The notes under the pieces were generated by a model that did no database searches, was not told where the DNA came from, and worked only from the letters and a program-made list of their open reading frames with translations. Of a DNA stretch of 64,000 bases, positions 20,444-30,728 are shown piece after piece (position 1 is the first letter of the stretch; the number at the start of each line of letters is the position of its first letter). A program made the position numbers and the translations under genes. The DNA is taken from positions 2,480,001-2,544,000 of the forward strand of contig JAKSXM010000107.1 of NCBI GenBank assembly GCA_022575985.1, given 5' to 3'. The stretch comes from Anagrus nilaparvatae. Its lineage: Eukaryota; Arthropoda; Insecta; Hymenoptera; Mymaridae.

Positions 20444-21815
20444 TTTTTTAGGTCCGTGGATAAAAATAGGTGTATTATATGTTTTTTGACCTGCTAAATC
20501 TGAATCCGGGATCTATTTTGACCTAACACTGGCAGATTAATTATTATTAACAAATTATTGCAAAATTAGGCCAAAATTAAGCAAAATTGAGTTGTACATG
20601 TTAACAAGCTTCAAAAATTTGTGAGTTAAACAAAACTTCTGATATACTTTAACTTAAAGTATATAAATTTTTAATATTTAATACTTTAGATTCATTATTT
20701 ATACAGTTCTCAATAGTTTAAACAATTTGCAAATGCTAATTTCGCCTGAGTGCGACACTAAGTTACATATATTTCTTTATACCCTGGTTACGAATTTAAA
20801 GCTCAATTTCGATAAAAATTCTACAGGAAATTGTTTAAACAATTAAAAGTTATATAGCCAGTTGGTAAGCAATTAAAAATTTTTTAAACAATTGCCTGTA
20901 TAACTTTTAAAAAAATTGAGCTTTAAATTCGTATTCAGGGTATAAAAAAATACATGTAACTTAGTTCCGCACCAGTTTTGATCCAAAAAAGTAATTATTA
21001 ACAATTACAAATTGTTTAAACAATTGCAAATTGTTTAAATAATGAATCTAAAGTATTAAATATTAAAAATTTATATACTTTAAGTTAAAGTATATCAGAA
21101 GTTTTGCTTAACTCACAAATTTTTGAAGCTTGTTAACATTTACAACTCGAATTTGCTTAAGGTAGGGGATCGAATTGGATTTTTCAAAATCTCAAAATTT
21201 TAAAAAATTTTTTTTCCAACTCTTTATACCTTTAAAAATTCCCTCCTAAAATATTTAGGCGAAATTCTGCTTTATAACGATATTACACGATTCTAAACGT
21301 GCGAAATACTTAAGAAATAATAAAACAATTTTTTTTCCGGCTTGCCCATTTTTTTATTTTTTGTTTTTTTTTTCTATTTTAGGTAAATTGCCCTGTAATA
21401 TACTTTAATAAAGAGAACGCACTTAAGTTTTTGAAAATCGGCCCAGCCAATCCGGAGATTAACTCCTGGCCATGGACTGATTGGATTTTTCGCACCTGTA
21501 CTTTGGCGTCCTGTATAAATATAACTAATTATAAAAATTTAAAAAAAAAATTTTTTTCATATATGTAAATGCCTAATAAAGGCATAAAAAAAATTGTAAA
21601 CTGATAACTAATAAAGGGGCTGAGAAATTAAATAAAGAAAAATGTCTTGAAAAACGCCTTTCCAATTCGATCCCCTACCTTAATTTTGGACTAATTTTGC
21701 AATCATTTGTTAATAACAATTAATCTGCTACTTTTAGGTCAAAATAGATCCAAGATTCGGATTTAGCAAGTCAAAAAGCAAATAATACACCTATTTTTAT
21801 TCACGGACAACTAAA
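20444..21815. mobile_element. Foldback with arms of about 430 bp
   Basis: Outer ends ttaggtccgtggataaaaat and atttttattcacggac; the arms converge near 20870 through aaattgtttaaacaattaaa-type palindromes. A TTAA-flanked MITE interrupts the right arm only (21161-21679). Homologous to the hairpin family at 17430 and 23778 over its outer 100 bp. Confidence 0.85.
21161..21679. mobile_element. TTAA-flanked MITE (piggyBac-like)
   Basis: 19-bp perfect inverted ends ggtaggggatcgaattgga, flanked by TTAA at 21157-21160 and 21680-21683. The opposite palindrome arm near 20575 shows the empty site (gcaaaattaagcaaaattgag region, one TTAA), proving insertion with TTAA duplication. 519 bp, non-coding. TTAA duplication is the piggyBac-superfamily signature; the superfamily is inferred from this alone. 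Confidence 0.85.
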
Positions 21816-22290
21816 GGACATTTAAAGGTTAAAAAGGGAAGTTTGTCTATGGGGTTTCTTTTCAATACTCCTTTATTTGAATAGAATATTTTATTTAAAC
21901 TTATTTTCTTTTCAAATATCATTTGCTAAGCTAAATCAACAATCCTAATTCGATTATTCTGTTTTCACTTCACTGCTTTTTTATCTCAATATTCATTTTA
22001 ATAAAAATGTAAGTTAAATATAATAAAAACCATGAAAGAAAAAATATTTCATTAAAATTCAAAATATTATTCAATATAAAAAATTTAATTAATTGTAAAG
22101 TTATTTTTTTTTTAATTTATTTACTTTTATACATAAGTGTTCTAATTATTTTTTATAAAAATAAATAAATTTTCTTTTGTTATAACGACGTATTTAATTT
22201 TATCCTACAGCAAGTTCTAAATCCTCTTATATGTTATAATAAACGTTCGTCTTTTTTAGTTTTTAAGGGCGTATCAGGGTGAATAAAAAT
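21816..22290. other. AT-rich DNA, nothing identified
   Basis: No repeat or open frame of note. Confidence 0.5.
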
Positions 22291-22295
22291 GATAC

Positions 22296-22960
22296 ATAGA
22301 TAGATAGATAGAACTTTATTTGTCAATAACAAAAGAGTGAATATACATTTCATTGATCATAACAGTCTTTTACAATGTATATAAATGAATAATTATAGTT
22401 ATAACATATGTATTTTAAGTAAAATTTAATTTATGTAAAATAATAAATAAATATATATAAGTTTTAAATTTATACAATAGAAATATAAAGTATATATAAT
22501 ATTTGATAATAATTTTATCACAGTCAGCATAAATATAAAATGGGGTTTAATGTTAATGATTAGAATATCAAAAAGCAGAACATTAAGTTGTGACTAAGTT
22601 GTTAATGTAGGTATGACAGTCCCACTAAATAACCATTGAAGATCAAGGGCCAGGTATTTAATTAATGCCGTTTTAAATGAATTAAGAGATGATAGGACTC
22701 TGATGTCAAATGGAATTGAATTCCAAAATATTGTCCGATTTACTTGAAACGATGAGGATCCACAATCTTTTATGGCTGGTAAAGATAATTCTTTGGTACG
22801 AAGAGAACCTCTAGAGTTGTCTTTAGGTATATATTTAGTAAGTGTGTCAATAAGATAAGAGAGCGGCTGAAAACGTAAAACTTTGTAAATAATTGAACCA
22901 GTAAAATATAGTCACCTAGTGTCTGTACAAAGCCAGCTTAATTGTTTCCTATAAGGAGAA
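22296..22960 (-). pseudogene. LINE 3' end with (TCTA)n tail
   Basis: Minus-strand order: coding segment (22594-22911), 3' UTR, an AATAAAG signal near 22315, then the tetranucleotide tail (TCTATCTATCTA) at 22296-22312. Tetranucleotide-tailed LINEs are typical of CR1/L2/Jockey-type elements. 5' truncated and stopped at 22912. Confidence 0.75.
22594..22911 (-). pseudogene. LINE ORF2 C-terminal tail, 105 codons
   Basis: Continuous frame without an ATG start, ending in TAG. It reads SRGSLRTKELSLPAIK, then SSSFQVNRTIFWNSIPFDIR and LSSLNSFKTALIKYL, matching the LINE C-terminal pattern (R-G-S-R-x-x-E-L-x-x-P ... SFxxxxxxxWNSLPxDIR ... SLxxFKxxLxxYL). A stop at 22912-22914 separates it from the rest of RT. 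No catalytic residues remain in this piece. Confidence 0.75.
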
Positions 22961-22961
22961 A

Positions 22962-23510
22962 TATCCTCGTCCTTTCTGATAAGGCCGTGCATCTACTATA
23001 AGCCCCAGATCTAAAATTATAGTAATTCCGTGAGACCAGAACATTTGGGACCCCAAATTACAATCTAAAGTTATGGATTATTTTGATATGTTGGGAAAAC
23101 ATCCAGAATACCCTTCTTTTATTCCAACGTGCCTTCTGGGCCTTCTATTTGTTTCTAACCCAGGGCTCAATGTTACTACGATGTTATAAAATAGGGTTTT
23201 TCAATCACCCTCTAAACTGCCCCAGAGAGTGAATATTTTAGTTTTTACCAAAGTTAAAAATAGAAATACCTTATTTATGTTTTTTGATGTTCTAAAAACG
23301 AATTTGATGTCAGAATTTACCCATCGCCCTTAGTTTTTGTCCCAGCAATACAAGTCACCCTCTGAAACGCCTCAGAGGTAGGTTAATAAATCACTTTAAA
23401 GTATTGCAGCGATTGCAGAATGCTGCTAAGAACTTTTTTTGGATGCAGTAAGCACCTAAGAGCATTATACTTGTCTACGTAAGTTTTATTTCTTGGAATG
23501 TTTCCTTTTG
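22962..23510. other. Mixed repeat fragments
   Basis: 23165-23215 matches the ctcaatgttataaaatagggtttttc block also at 14390 and 41490. tcaccctctaaactgccccagag and tcaccctctgaaacgcctcagag form a direct pair at 23207 and 23352. ttatgttttttgatgttctaaaaacgaat at 23275 is a degenerate member of the module core. Confidence 0.4.
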
Positions 23511-23511
23511 T

Positions 23512-23551
<40 letters not shown>
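23511..23551. repeat. (TC)n microsatellite
   Basis: About twenty uninterrupted TC units. Confidence 0.95.
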
Positions 23552-23554
<3 letters not shown>

Positions 23555-23724
23555 ATAGTTCAACAGTAATCTGTCATCATCTATATATCCAAACCTCCTT
23601 GATATCTTTTAAATTTAATTTTTTGTTAATTTCTTTGTTGTCTATTATTTTACTTTTTATTTTAATTTTATTTTTGTTGATTTTTGATCTTTTTATCTTA
23701 TTAAATGTTACAGTCTCTATTTTC

Positions 23725-24056
23725 GTTAGTTTAGTCCTGTCGTGAGCAATGCTATTTAATACCATAAAATGCCAAAAAAATGGGTGGTATTTATGTTTTT
23801 TGACCCGCTAAACACGAATCCGGGGTCTGTTTCGCAAAATTCGTGGTCAATTTTTTGTTATTAACAATTTATTAACCAATTTTGCAATAATTTTTTAATA
23901 TTAAAAAATTGACCACGAATTTTGCGAAATAGACCCCGGATTCGTGTTTAGCGGGTCAAAAAATATAAATACCAACCATTCTCTTCCATGGAGCTTTTAT
24001 GGTATTTTATGATTTTATGGCATTAAATAGCATTGCTGGCGACAGGACTAGTTCTC
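23725..24056. mobile_element. Two-layer hairpin
   Basis: Outer arms of about 45 bp (gtcctgtcgtgagcaatgct pairs with agcattgctggcgacaggac) surround an inner hairpin at 23778-23988 with arms of about 100 bp, closely related to 17430-17680 (gacccgctaaacacgaatccg and its inverse). A hairpin inserted near the tip of another. Confidence 0.8.
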
Positions 24057-24101
24057 TTGTTATTTTTGTTTTATTTTATGTTGTTTTATTTGACTATAGT
24101 A

Positions 24102-24312
24102 GTCTTTTTTCTGGATTCGCATCTTGATTGATTTCCAGTAAAACTAGGTGGTTACAGGGAAAAACAGGGTGAGAGATTCCACCAACATATTGCAGAAATG
24201 GAAGAGCAATATCAAGGAAGATGGAATATTCATATGATTGCAGACTACTGTTGGTCAATGAAGAGAGAGACAGACGATCGTATATCGATATCCATAGAAG
24301 GAATAACGTTAA
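24102..24312 (+). pseudogene. Fragment of a widespread invertebrate TE-associated protein (GERFHQ...ADYCW)
   Basis: One plus-strand frame reads LDSHLD-stop-FPVKLGGY, then EKQGERFHQHIAEMEEQYQG and RWNIHMIADYCW. I recognise the pattern SHLDFFPxNLG...EQGERFHQDIxxMExRYQGxWxxxMxADYCW from many uncharacterised, repeated proteins in arthropod and cnidarian genomes; their function is unknown to me. The codon expected to be Phe is TGA at 24129-24131, so the copy is dead. Truncated upstream by AT-rich DNA; downstream it runs into a poly-A-like tract at 24310. Confidence 0.6.
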
Positions 24313-24418
24313 AAAAAAAAAGTTATTTTTAATTTTCTATTTACAGTAGTAAAAAAAATTTTTGTAACCGTAAATGTATTTCAATTTGGAGTAAATAAAA
24401 GTATAACTGAAAGTTATA

Positions 24419-24450
24419 TGGGTGCTTTTCACAGGAACGGTATACATATA
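24419..24450 (+). repeat. TIR-like block, inverse copy at 57699-57730
   Basis: ggtgcttttcacaggaacgg plus tatacat is found inverted at 57.7 kb. Both are followed inward by C/G-rich runs (tacccccccctcaccc here, gggcgggggagggc there). They look like opposite termini of one DNA-transposon family at two loci. Confidence 0.5.
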
Positions 24451-25054
24451 CCCCCCCTCACCCTTATATCCAAAACGAAAGTTCTTTTGCACTTTTTTTT
24501 CTTTCAAAAGTGAATAAATAATATTTTTTGAAAGTCCAAATCAATTGCGCTTATATTGGTAAATTTAAAATTTTATTGAGCATATAAGTTCAAAATGTCA
24601 AAACCGCCCGCTGTCCTTTTACTTAACAAACTTAAATCTTATAAAAGTATTTTATCTAACAGCGTACGTAAAAGTTACTTTTATGCATCGGTAAGATAAC
24701 TTTAACGCATTTTTCAAATAAAATTATGTTTAACATTTGTGATATAAATGTATATTAAATGCACATTTACTCGGTGATACGCACCTCGGGCCCTGTAAAC
24801 CTTTACAATTGTTGTTTTATAACTTTATATCATATATTGGCGAGATATCTTCAGATCTCCGCAGATCACTTTTGATTTCCAGAGACCACGGAAGATTCAA
24901 ATAGATCCGAAAAAAGATCTGTGGAATAAAAAAAAAATTATAGTTAAATTTGATTTTTTTATAAATTTGAAATAATTATGTTTTATTTTTAAATTTGAAT
25001 TCTTTAAACTTTTTTAACTTTTTTTTTTCATTTTCTGATAACAAATTAAGAAAA
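24451..25054. other. AT-rich DNA, nothing identified
   Basis: Probably the interior of the element starting at 24419. A cluster of GATC-type short repeats (atcttcagatctccgcagat) at 24848-24925 is the only texture. Confidence 0.4.
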
Positions 25055-25300
25055 GTATCTTTGATATTTTTAATTAATTAAATCAAAACATATTTATTTT
25101 AATTTATTTATTGATCCTTCTTTTTACAACTTGTTTTTGTATAATAATTAGACGACTAGTTTCAGGAATAAATTCCCATCATCAGGTCTGTATTATAATT
25201 AAACTAAATTTATTTAAAACATTTGAATATGATATTGTAACTTTAGATTATGTCTGTATAGACTCACAATTATTTTATGACTAAATGAAAAAAATTTGTT
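25055..25300 (-). mobile_element. Penelope-like terminal repeat (pLTR), copy 2
   Basis: Reverse complement of 10050-10285 with only a few differences, including the complete hammerhead motif. Solo; no coding region attached. Confidence 0.65.
25150..25189 (-). ncRNA. Minimal type I hammerhead ribozyme motif, copy 2
   Basis: Identical on the minus strand to 10155-10194 across both core boxes, stem II and the AGAC/GTCT stem I, so the two copies have been preserved or are young. Confidence 0.6.
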
Positions 25301-25723
25301 GTATATTTATTTTGTACATAAATGAAGATTTTATATTATGAAGATTTTTAAATTATTTCTATGTAATAAAGATTTTTTTTTTTTAATTTTTTATAAGTGT
25401 TTGAAATCACATCTGTTTTTTTAGTCGAATCCATTTCGTTATTCAAAAATAAAAAGCACGAAACCGATTGAATTAAGATTTTACCTATGGAAATCTCTTC
25501 TCAAAACACTAAAGAACAAAACGTACTAAAATTCATTTTACAGACTTGAAAATGGGGTGAAAACCCCCCCAATTTTCACCCCCTTAAGCCCTAAAATTTC
25601 AATACATCTTTTTTTGTGATTTTAACGATCCCTAGTAGGTATTTTGGGTCGCTGAGTCGGAATCTGAAGTTAAAAATTAGTTTTAAGGGGTGCATCGCCC
25701 TTATTAAAATATAATTAAAAAAA

Positions 25724-26130
25724 AAAACTTATAACCGGTTTGTGTAAACACAACCTAAATGCATGGAACATGTTTACTTCCAAATGAGGACTAGATATAA
25801 TACAAATTTTACTCAACATTACAATACAATTTTCTATTGTTGTAATTTGTAATTATCACCTTACTAGTTGTTAAGATTCTAAACCCAAACTATTTTGATT
25901 CCCTAAACCTGAATTATTATATGTCCCTGAACCTGAATTATTCCAAGTCCCTAAATCGATATTATTCTAAGTCCATAAACCTGTATTATCCTAAGTCCTT
26001 AAGCCCAGATTTTTCAGTCTTTTAAAAGTATTTTATTTATTTATATATACTTCCATAATTATTCTAAGTCTTATTTGACCCCCCCCTTAAATAGGACAAA
26101 TTTGACCCCCCCTTAAAAAGGACAAATTTG
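25724..26130. repeat. Arm fragment of the 40.4-kb foldback family
   Basis: Starts ataaccggtttgtgtaaaca and tgcatggaacatgtt, the same terminus as 40442 (ataaccggtttgtgtaacta, gcatggaacatgtt). Then come 25-bp degenerate repeats (aagtccctaaacctgaatta-type, 25885-26010) and tttgaccccccc units, in the same order as 40.44-41.31 kb. Present only in the left arm of the host foldback. Confidence 0.6.
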
Positions 26131-26137
26131 ACCCAAA

Positions 26138-27123
26138 ATACCTACTAGGGGCCACCAAAATAAAATAAAAACGTTTTATACAAAATTGCATTTTTTAAGG
26201 GTAGAAAAGGGTTAAAATAAAGCCGTTGCACCCCTTGAACTTAATTTTTGACTTCAGATTCTGACTCAGCGACCCAAAATACCTACTAGGGGCCACCAAA
26301 ATAAAATAAAAACGTTTTATACAAAATTGGATTCTTTAAGGGTAGAAAAGGGTTAAAATAAAGGCGTTGCACCCCTTGAACTTAATTTTTAACTTCAGAT
26401 TCCGACTCAGCGACCAAAAATACCTACTAGGGGCCACCAAAATAATATAAAAACGTTTTATAAAAAATTGCTAATTTTAAGGGTAGAAAAGGTTAAAATA
26501 AAGGCGTTGCACCCATTAAAAACAATTATAGACTTTAGATTCTGACTCAGCGACCCAAAATACCTACTAGGGGCCACCAAAATAAAATAAAAACGTTTTA
26601 TACAAAATTGCATTTTTTAAGGGTAGAAAAGGGTTAAAATAAAGCCGTTGCACCCCTTGAACTTAATTTTTGACTTCAGATTCCGACTCAGCGACCCAAA
26701 ATACCTACTAGGGGCCACCAAAATAAAATAAAAACGTTTTATACAAAATTGGATTCTTTAAGGGTAGAAAAGGGTTAAAATAAAGGCGTTGCACCCCTTG
26801 AACTTAATTTTTAACTTCAGATTCCGACTCAGCGACCAAAAATACCTACTAGGGGCCACCGAAATAATATAAAAACGTTTTATAAAAAATTGCTAATTTT
26901 AAGGGTAGAAAAGGTTAAAATAAGGGCGTTGCACCCCTTAAAAAATTTATAGACTTTAGATTCTGACTCAGCGACCCAAAATACCTACTAGGGGCCACAA
27001 AAATAAAATAATAACGTTTTGTACTAAATTGCATTTTTTAAGGGTATAAAAGGTTAAAATAAGGGCGTTGCACCCCTTAAAAACAATTTTCGACTTTAGA
27101 TTCTGACTCAGCGACCCAAAATA
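26138..27123. repeat. 141-bp satellite with a 3-unit higher-order repeat
   Basis: Seven units start at cctactagggg, at 26141, 26282, 26423, 26563, 26704, 26845 and 26984, with a closing junction at 27124 (spacing 139-141 bp). Units 1-3 are nearly identical to units 4-6 in order (markers gcattttttaag, ggattctttaag, gctaattttaag), so a trimer of about 422 bp was duplicated as a block. Each unit carries one TCAGCGACC(C) core. Confidence 0.92.
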
Positions 27124-27477
27124 CCTACTAGGGATCGTTAAAATCACAAAAAAAGATGTATTGAAATTTTAGGGCTTAATGGGGTGAAAAATGGGGGGGG
27201 GGGGGTTTTCACCCAATTTTCCAGTCTGTAAAATGAATTTTTGTACGTTTTGTTCTTTAGTGTTTTGAGAAGAGATTCCCATAGGTAAAATCTTAATTCA
27301 ATCGGTTTCGTGCTTTTTAGAGATTTGGCCTTTTTTTTACATCTCAGCCCCGACTATTTCTAATATACAAGTAGTACACCATAGGAGGAAGTTTATATAT
27401 AAAATATGTTTTTTAATTCAATTATTCAATTTCCAATTCTTTTCATTTTTTATTTTTTATTTTTGCTTTTTCTTATT

Positions 27478-27650
27478 TTTTTTTATTATAATACGTTTTT
27501 TTTATTTAGTAACTTATCATTAATTAATTTATTTGCATTTATTTGTGTATTTTTATAAATTTCAAATTCTTCTAGTGTATCCAGAAATTTACCTTTATTG
27601 CAAAAGTATATCGGTTTTAATCTTGTTACGTATGGTTGGTCAAAATTGAT
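27478..27650 (-). pseudogene. Retroelement C-terminal fragment (KGKFLDTLEEFEIY)
   Basis: Minus strand encodes YFCNKGKFLDTLEEFEIYKN, then TQINANKLINDKL. The KGxxLDxLExFxIYK pattern is a recurrent C-terminus of retrotransposon proteins in arthropods (near GIY-YIG-like endonucleases or RTE-type tails). About 55 residues survive; upstream frames are broken. Confidence 0.45.
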
Positions 27651-27699
27651 ATACACCCTAATATTTGATATATATAAATAATATAAACCATCCATTATT

Positions 27700-28010
27700 A
27701 TTCGTATTAACGTCACAGACGACACAGAAACCCGCAGGTGCAATTCCGGTGATGCTATGCTGATCTAGCACAATAGCGTGAGACCGAAAGTCAGCTATGA
27801 CGTAAATTAGGAGAGATTTATGCAACGTAAAATGTATAGATCCCACCTGGCAATTCTCAGAAATAATTAAGGATGCCTCTGCTAACTGGACATGACGAGA
27901 CCTGACGCTTTTTTGTATTGGACATCTCTCCTAAAATCCCGCATTATGGGCAGATTCAAATTAGATTATATATTGCCCTTCAGGCGCCCGAAATGTTTAT
28001 TAGTCTTTGG
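27700..28010. other. GC-richer segment, not identified
   Basis: Contains cacagacgacacagaaacccg and ctaactggacatgacgagacc. Short frames only. It may be the 5' continuation of the decayed retroelement at 27478-27650. Confidence 0.3.
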
Positions 28011-28128
28011 ATAATTTATACGTCTGTTCTTAATTAATTGCTTTTTCAAATTTTCTACTTTACAGACAATTCAGTTGAATAATTAAATTAATGTATTTTA
28101 AAAAATAAATCAATTTAAATATGTTTTT

Positions 28129-28178
28129 GCTCAACGTTTCGGTAATCTAAATGATTACCCTTATCAAGAGCAGAAATT
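28129..28178 (-). ncRNA. Hammerhead-like fold, degenerate core
   Basis: Minus strand: GCTC, TTGATAAG, perfect stem GGTAATC-ATTTA-GATTACC, then GAAAC, GTT and GAGC. Stem I (GCTC/GAGC), stem II and the GAAAC box are intact, but the first core box departs from CTGATGA. Position just 3' of a Penelope-like endonuclease supports the family assignment; catalytic activity is doubtful. Confidence 0.45.
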
Positions 28179-28502
28179 TATTAAATATAAAATTATATAC
28201 AAATTTACAAAGTTTTACAATTATTAAAGAAATATGGTATTTACCTCTAATTAACATTAAAATAAAAATAATTTATTTAAAACATATTTAAAGATTATTG
28301 CACATTTATTTTAATTTAAAATAAAAATTAAATAAAGTTTGTCATTATTTTAAAATTACATGATCTTTTGTTTATGTAATTCAGCTGTCTGTTGTATAAA
28401 AAAATTGTGTGTATAAAGGCTGGTTTCTATTGTTTTTGAATGTAAAGGTGCATTTTTATTGTACAATTTTATAGTTTATTTTAAAATATAGAAGTTGTTT
28501 AC

Positions 28503-29147
28503 TTATTCAATAATTTCTTGTATCACTGGATCATAAAATGGTGGTAGATTTTTTATATCTTGCATTTTATTGAGTGCTTTATATCCCTCTTTTTTAATAA
28601 ATGCCATTTCAGCTACATTTCTTTTTTTCCAATTATGTTCTTTATGTAGTATTTGTATATTGTCCCAATTCATATCATGTTGTTCTGCGACCACTGGATT
28701 TTTTAAGATGTGTTTCGTAATCACATTATGATATTTTTGTTTATAATTTTTGTTTTTTCGATGTTCTTCACGCCTTGTTTTTACTAATCTTTGAGTCTGG
28801 CCTACATAACTTTTATCACAATCTTTACAATTAATTTTATAAACTGAATCTGTGTTATTTTTTGTTTTTAAAGGATCTTTTTGTAATTTAATTATCCTGT
28901 TCAGTTTGAATGGATAATTATATATTGGTTTTAATTGATATTTCTTATATACTATACTAGATAATTGATCTGAAAAATGTTTTATATGTGGTAAAGTAAA
29001 AACTTTGTTAAAATCAAAAGTATTATTGTTATTAGAATTTATTGTTGCTGTATTAAGTTTTCTTTTCTGATTATTTATATGTTTGTCAAGATTATATATT
29101 TTACCTGAATAATCCGTCTGGTGACTTCGTAAACTATTTAACGTCAA
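28503..29147 (-). CDS. GIY-YIG endonuclease domain of a Penelope-like element
   Basis: 214 codons. Residues 50-100 hold the linker typical of these elements (FTLPHIKHFSDQLSSIVYKK). The GIY-YIG core is SVYKINCKDCDKSYVGQTQR at 101-120, with the Penelope-specific Cys pair C107/C110. A conserved arginine/histidine run follows (TRREEHRKN, 124-132) and the metal-binding glutamate lies in RNVAEMAFIKK (E180). In Penelope-like elements this domain follows RT and nicks target DNA; here RT is absent and the ATG is internal to the ancestral polyprotein. The frame is intact, so the copy is not very old. Confidence 0.88.
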   Translation of the reverse strand: MTLNSLRSHQTDYSGKIYNLDKHINNQKRKLNTATINSNNNNTFDFNKVFTLPHIKHFSDQLSSIVYKKYQLKPIYNYPFKLNRIIKLQKDPLKTKNNTDSVYKINCKDCDKSYVGQTQRLVKTRREEHRKNKNYKQKYHNVITKHILKNPVVAEQHDMNWDNIQILHKEHNWKKRNVAEMAFIKKEGYKALNKMQDIKNLPPFYDPVIQEIIE

Positions 29148-29160
29148 AACCGACGCGTTT

Positions 29161-29395
29161 AGGAACTTGTATTATAGTTCTTATTTTGTGACTTGGACAC
29201 TACAAACATGTTTTTTAAAAATGTTTTTCAATAAAGGGACTAGGATAATTGTTCAATATAATTTCATTGTGAATTGAATGTAGGTTCTTACTATGAAATT
29301 CTTTATCAGTTAAAGAAAAAAAAATATTTATTAGAATACCACCTTTTGATTAGAAAACTATTACTCATTATAGAATTACCTCTTATAATAGTAGT
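29161..29395. other. AT-rich DNA, nothing identified
   Basis: No open frame or repeat recognised. Confidence 0.5.
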
Positions 29396-29399
29396 TACT

Positions 29400-29695
29400 T
29401 GACTTGTAGACTTATACATTTATATTTATAATCAATAAAGTGAAGTTATATATCAAATCATATTAGCTATCAGTTATTTAAGTAAGTGACAATCCTTGTG
29501 TAATTACGAACTTAGCCTCAGGTTAAGTTCATCCAGTTAAGAACCCAGATCATAAACCACAAGCTCAACTGAACTAACAACATACCAAACTTAACTACAC
29601 CGTCATCCAGAGCGGGACGTTAATTTGTATCATTGGAGTATATATAATTAATATTTATATTTACTTATCCCGGTAAAACCTCAGGATAGGTAACA
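29400..29695 (-). mobile_element. LTR-like repeat, copy 2
   Basis: Inverted relative of 11702-11985, starting TGTTACCTATCCTGAGG at 29695 on the minus strand and ending near the aagtctacaagtcaag block. Its middle includes a segment (ggatgacggtgtagttaag) missing from copy 1. Confidence 0.45.
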
Positions 29696-29919
29696 ATCTC
29701 TTTTATGAAAAATTGTTATAAGTAAATGTGGCTAATCTATTTCAGCTTTAAAATATGCTAACGCAATAACCTTTTGATCATAAAACTGCCAATTTGTAAA
29801 AAAAGTAATAAATATATTTTATGATAACCGTAATTTTAAGCAAAAACACAATTTTGTCAGCATATCCTTGATTAAACACATAAAATTTTGCACCAGTGTT
29901 GTCAACACAGGAAGTTATA

Positions 29920-30056
29920 AACAAAAACAAATAAATTCAGATAAAATAATTTCAACACAAATTTTTTTATTTAGTTATAGTTTTATATATAAAACTATAA
30001 CTAAACTATTTTATAGATAAAAAATTTTGACCCTGAAAATTATTTTGCTGAATTTA
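29920..30056. repeat. Small foldback centred on a 34-bp perfect palindrome
   Basis: 29971-30004 (ttagttatagttttatat and its inverse) is a perfect palindrome; flanks taaattcagataaaataat and attattttgctgaattta extend the pairing. Confidence 0.7.
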
Positions 30057-30138
30057 TGTGAAAAATTTCATATGTTGAGAAAACTATGTATAATATTTTA
30101 TATGCTTAATTTTTTTGTGTTTAATAAAACGTGAGATT

Positions 30139-30262
30139 AAAACAATGGGTTTCAATTCTGGTATTCAAATTTTGTGTTCAAAAAATTTAAGGGTGAAATA
30201 TTAATTTTTGATAGGAAAACCCACCGAAATTTTTTATCAGCAACCCAAGAAACCCATTGTTT
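30139..30262. mobile_element. Minimal 124-bp element with one module
   Basis: Perfect 13-bp inverted ends aaacaatgggttt/aaacccattgttt enclose a single unit (aagggtgaaatattaatttt, then cagcaaccca) that closely matches the units at 46860-47100. Confidence 0.6.
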
Positions 30263-30264
30263 GA

Positions 30265-30685
30265 TCAGCTTTTACCTTATTCAAAGTAAAAACATTGAAC
30301 GGTAGAGAATGATGGTAAAAGAAAATTAACAGTAAATGATTTTAATTCAAAACAAACAAAAAATATATTTATTGTAACAATTCAAATTTAACAAACAATT
30401 ATTTATTTTTTTTTTTTAAATATATTAAATTAAAATTGAAATTAAATCTTTAAAAAATTTAATGAACTAACAAACTTATTTTTGATTTTAATAAAAAAAA
30501 ATTTTAAGGTTATAAAAATAAAAATTTATAAATACCAAATGATACAAGACCTTATTTAATTTTATAACAAACTTTTTTTTTTTTAAATTTTTTCTTTAAT
30601 TATAGGTTAGATAATTTTTTTTTTTTTTTCAAATTCGATGATCTTACAATAAAATAAATTTTTAAAATTTTATTTACGTCCTTTC
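30265..30685. other. AT-rich DNA, nothing identified
   Basis: Long T and A runs only. Confidence 0.5.
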
Positions 30686-30686
30686 C

Positions 30687-30687
<1 letters not shown>

Positions 30688-30728
<41 letters not shown>

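Larger units (their letters stand above)
25451..27318. mobile_element. 1.87-kb foldback holding a satellite
   Basis: Left arm 25451-25720 (aaaaagcacgaaaccgattg, then cctagtaggtattttgggtc and gctgagtcggaatctga) is inverted at 27050-27318. Between the arms lie a foreign segment (25724-26130) and seven 141-bp satellite units. The arm sequence itself contains one satellite unit, so the array probably grew out of one arm. Confidence 0.85.
28110..29160 (-). mobile_element. Penelope-like element, 3' part
   Basis: Minus strand: GIY-YIG endonuclease frame (28503-29147), A-rich 3' region, then a terminal-repeat-like segment with a hammerhead-like fold (28129-28178). No RT is found upstream (29160-30000), so the element is 5' truncated. 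Confidence 0.75.

Noticed and set aside
26138..27123. CRISPR-like regular repeats
   Set aside because: The whole 141-bp unit repeats, without short repeats alternating with unique spacers, and the DNA is eukaryotic.
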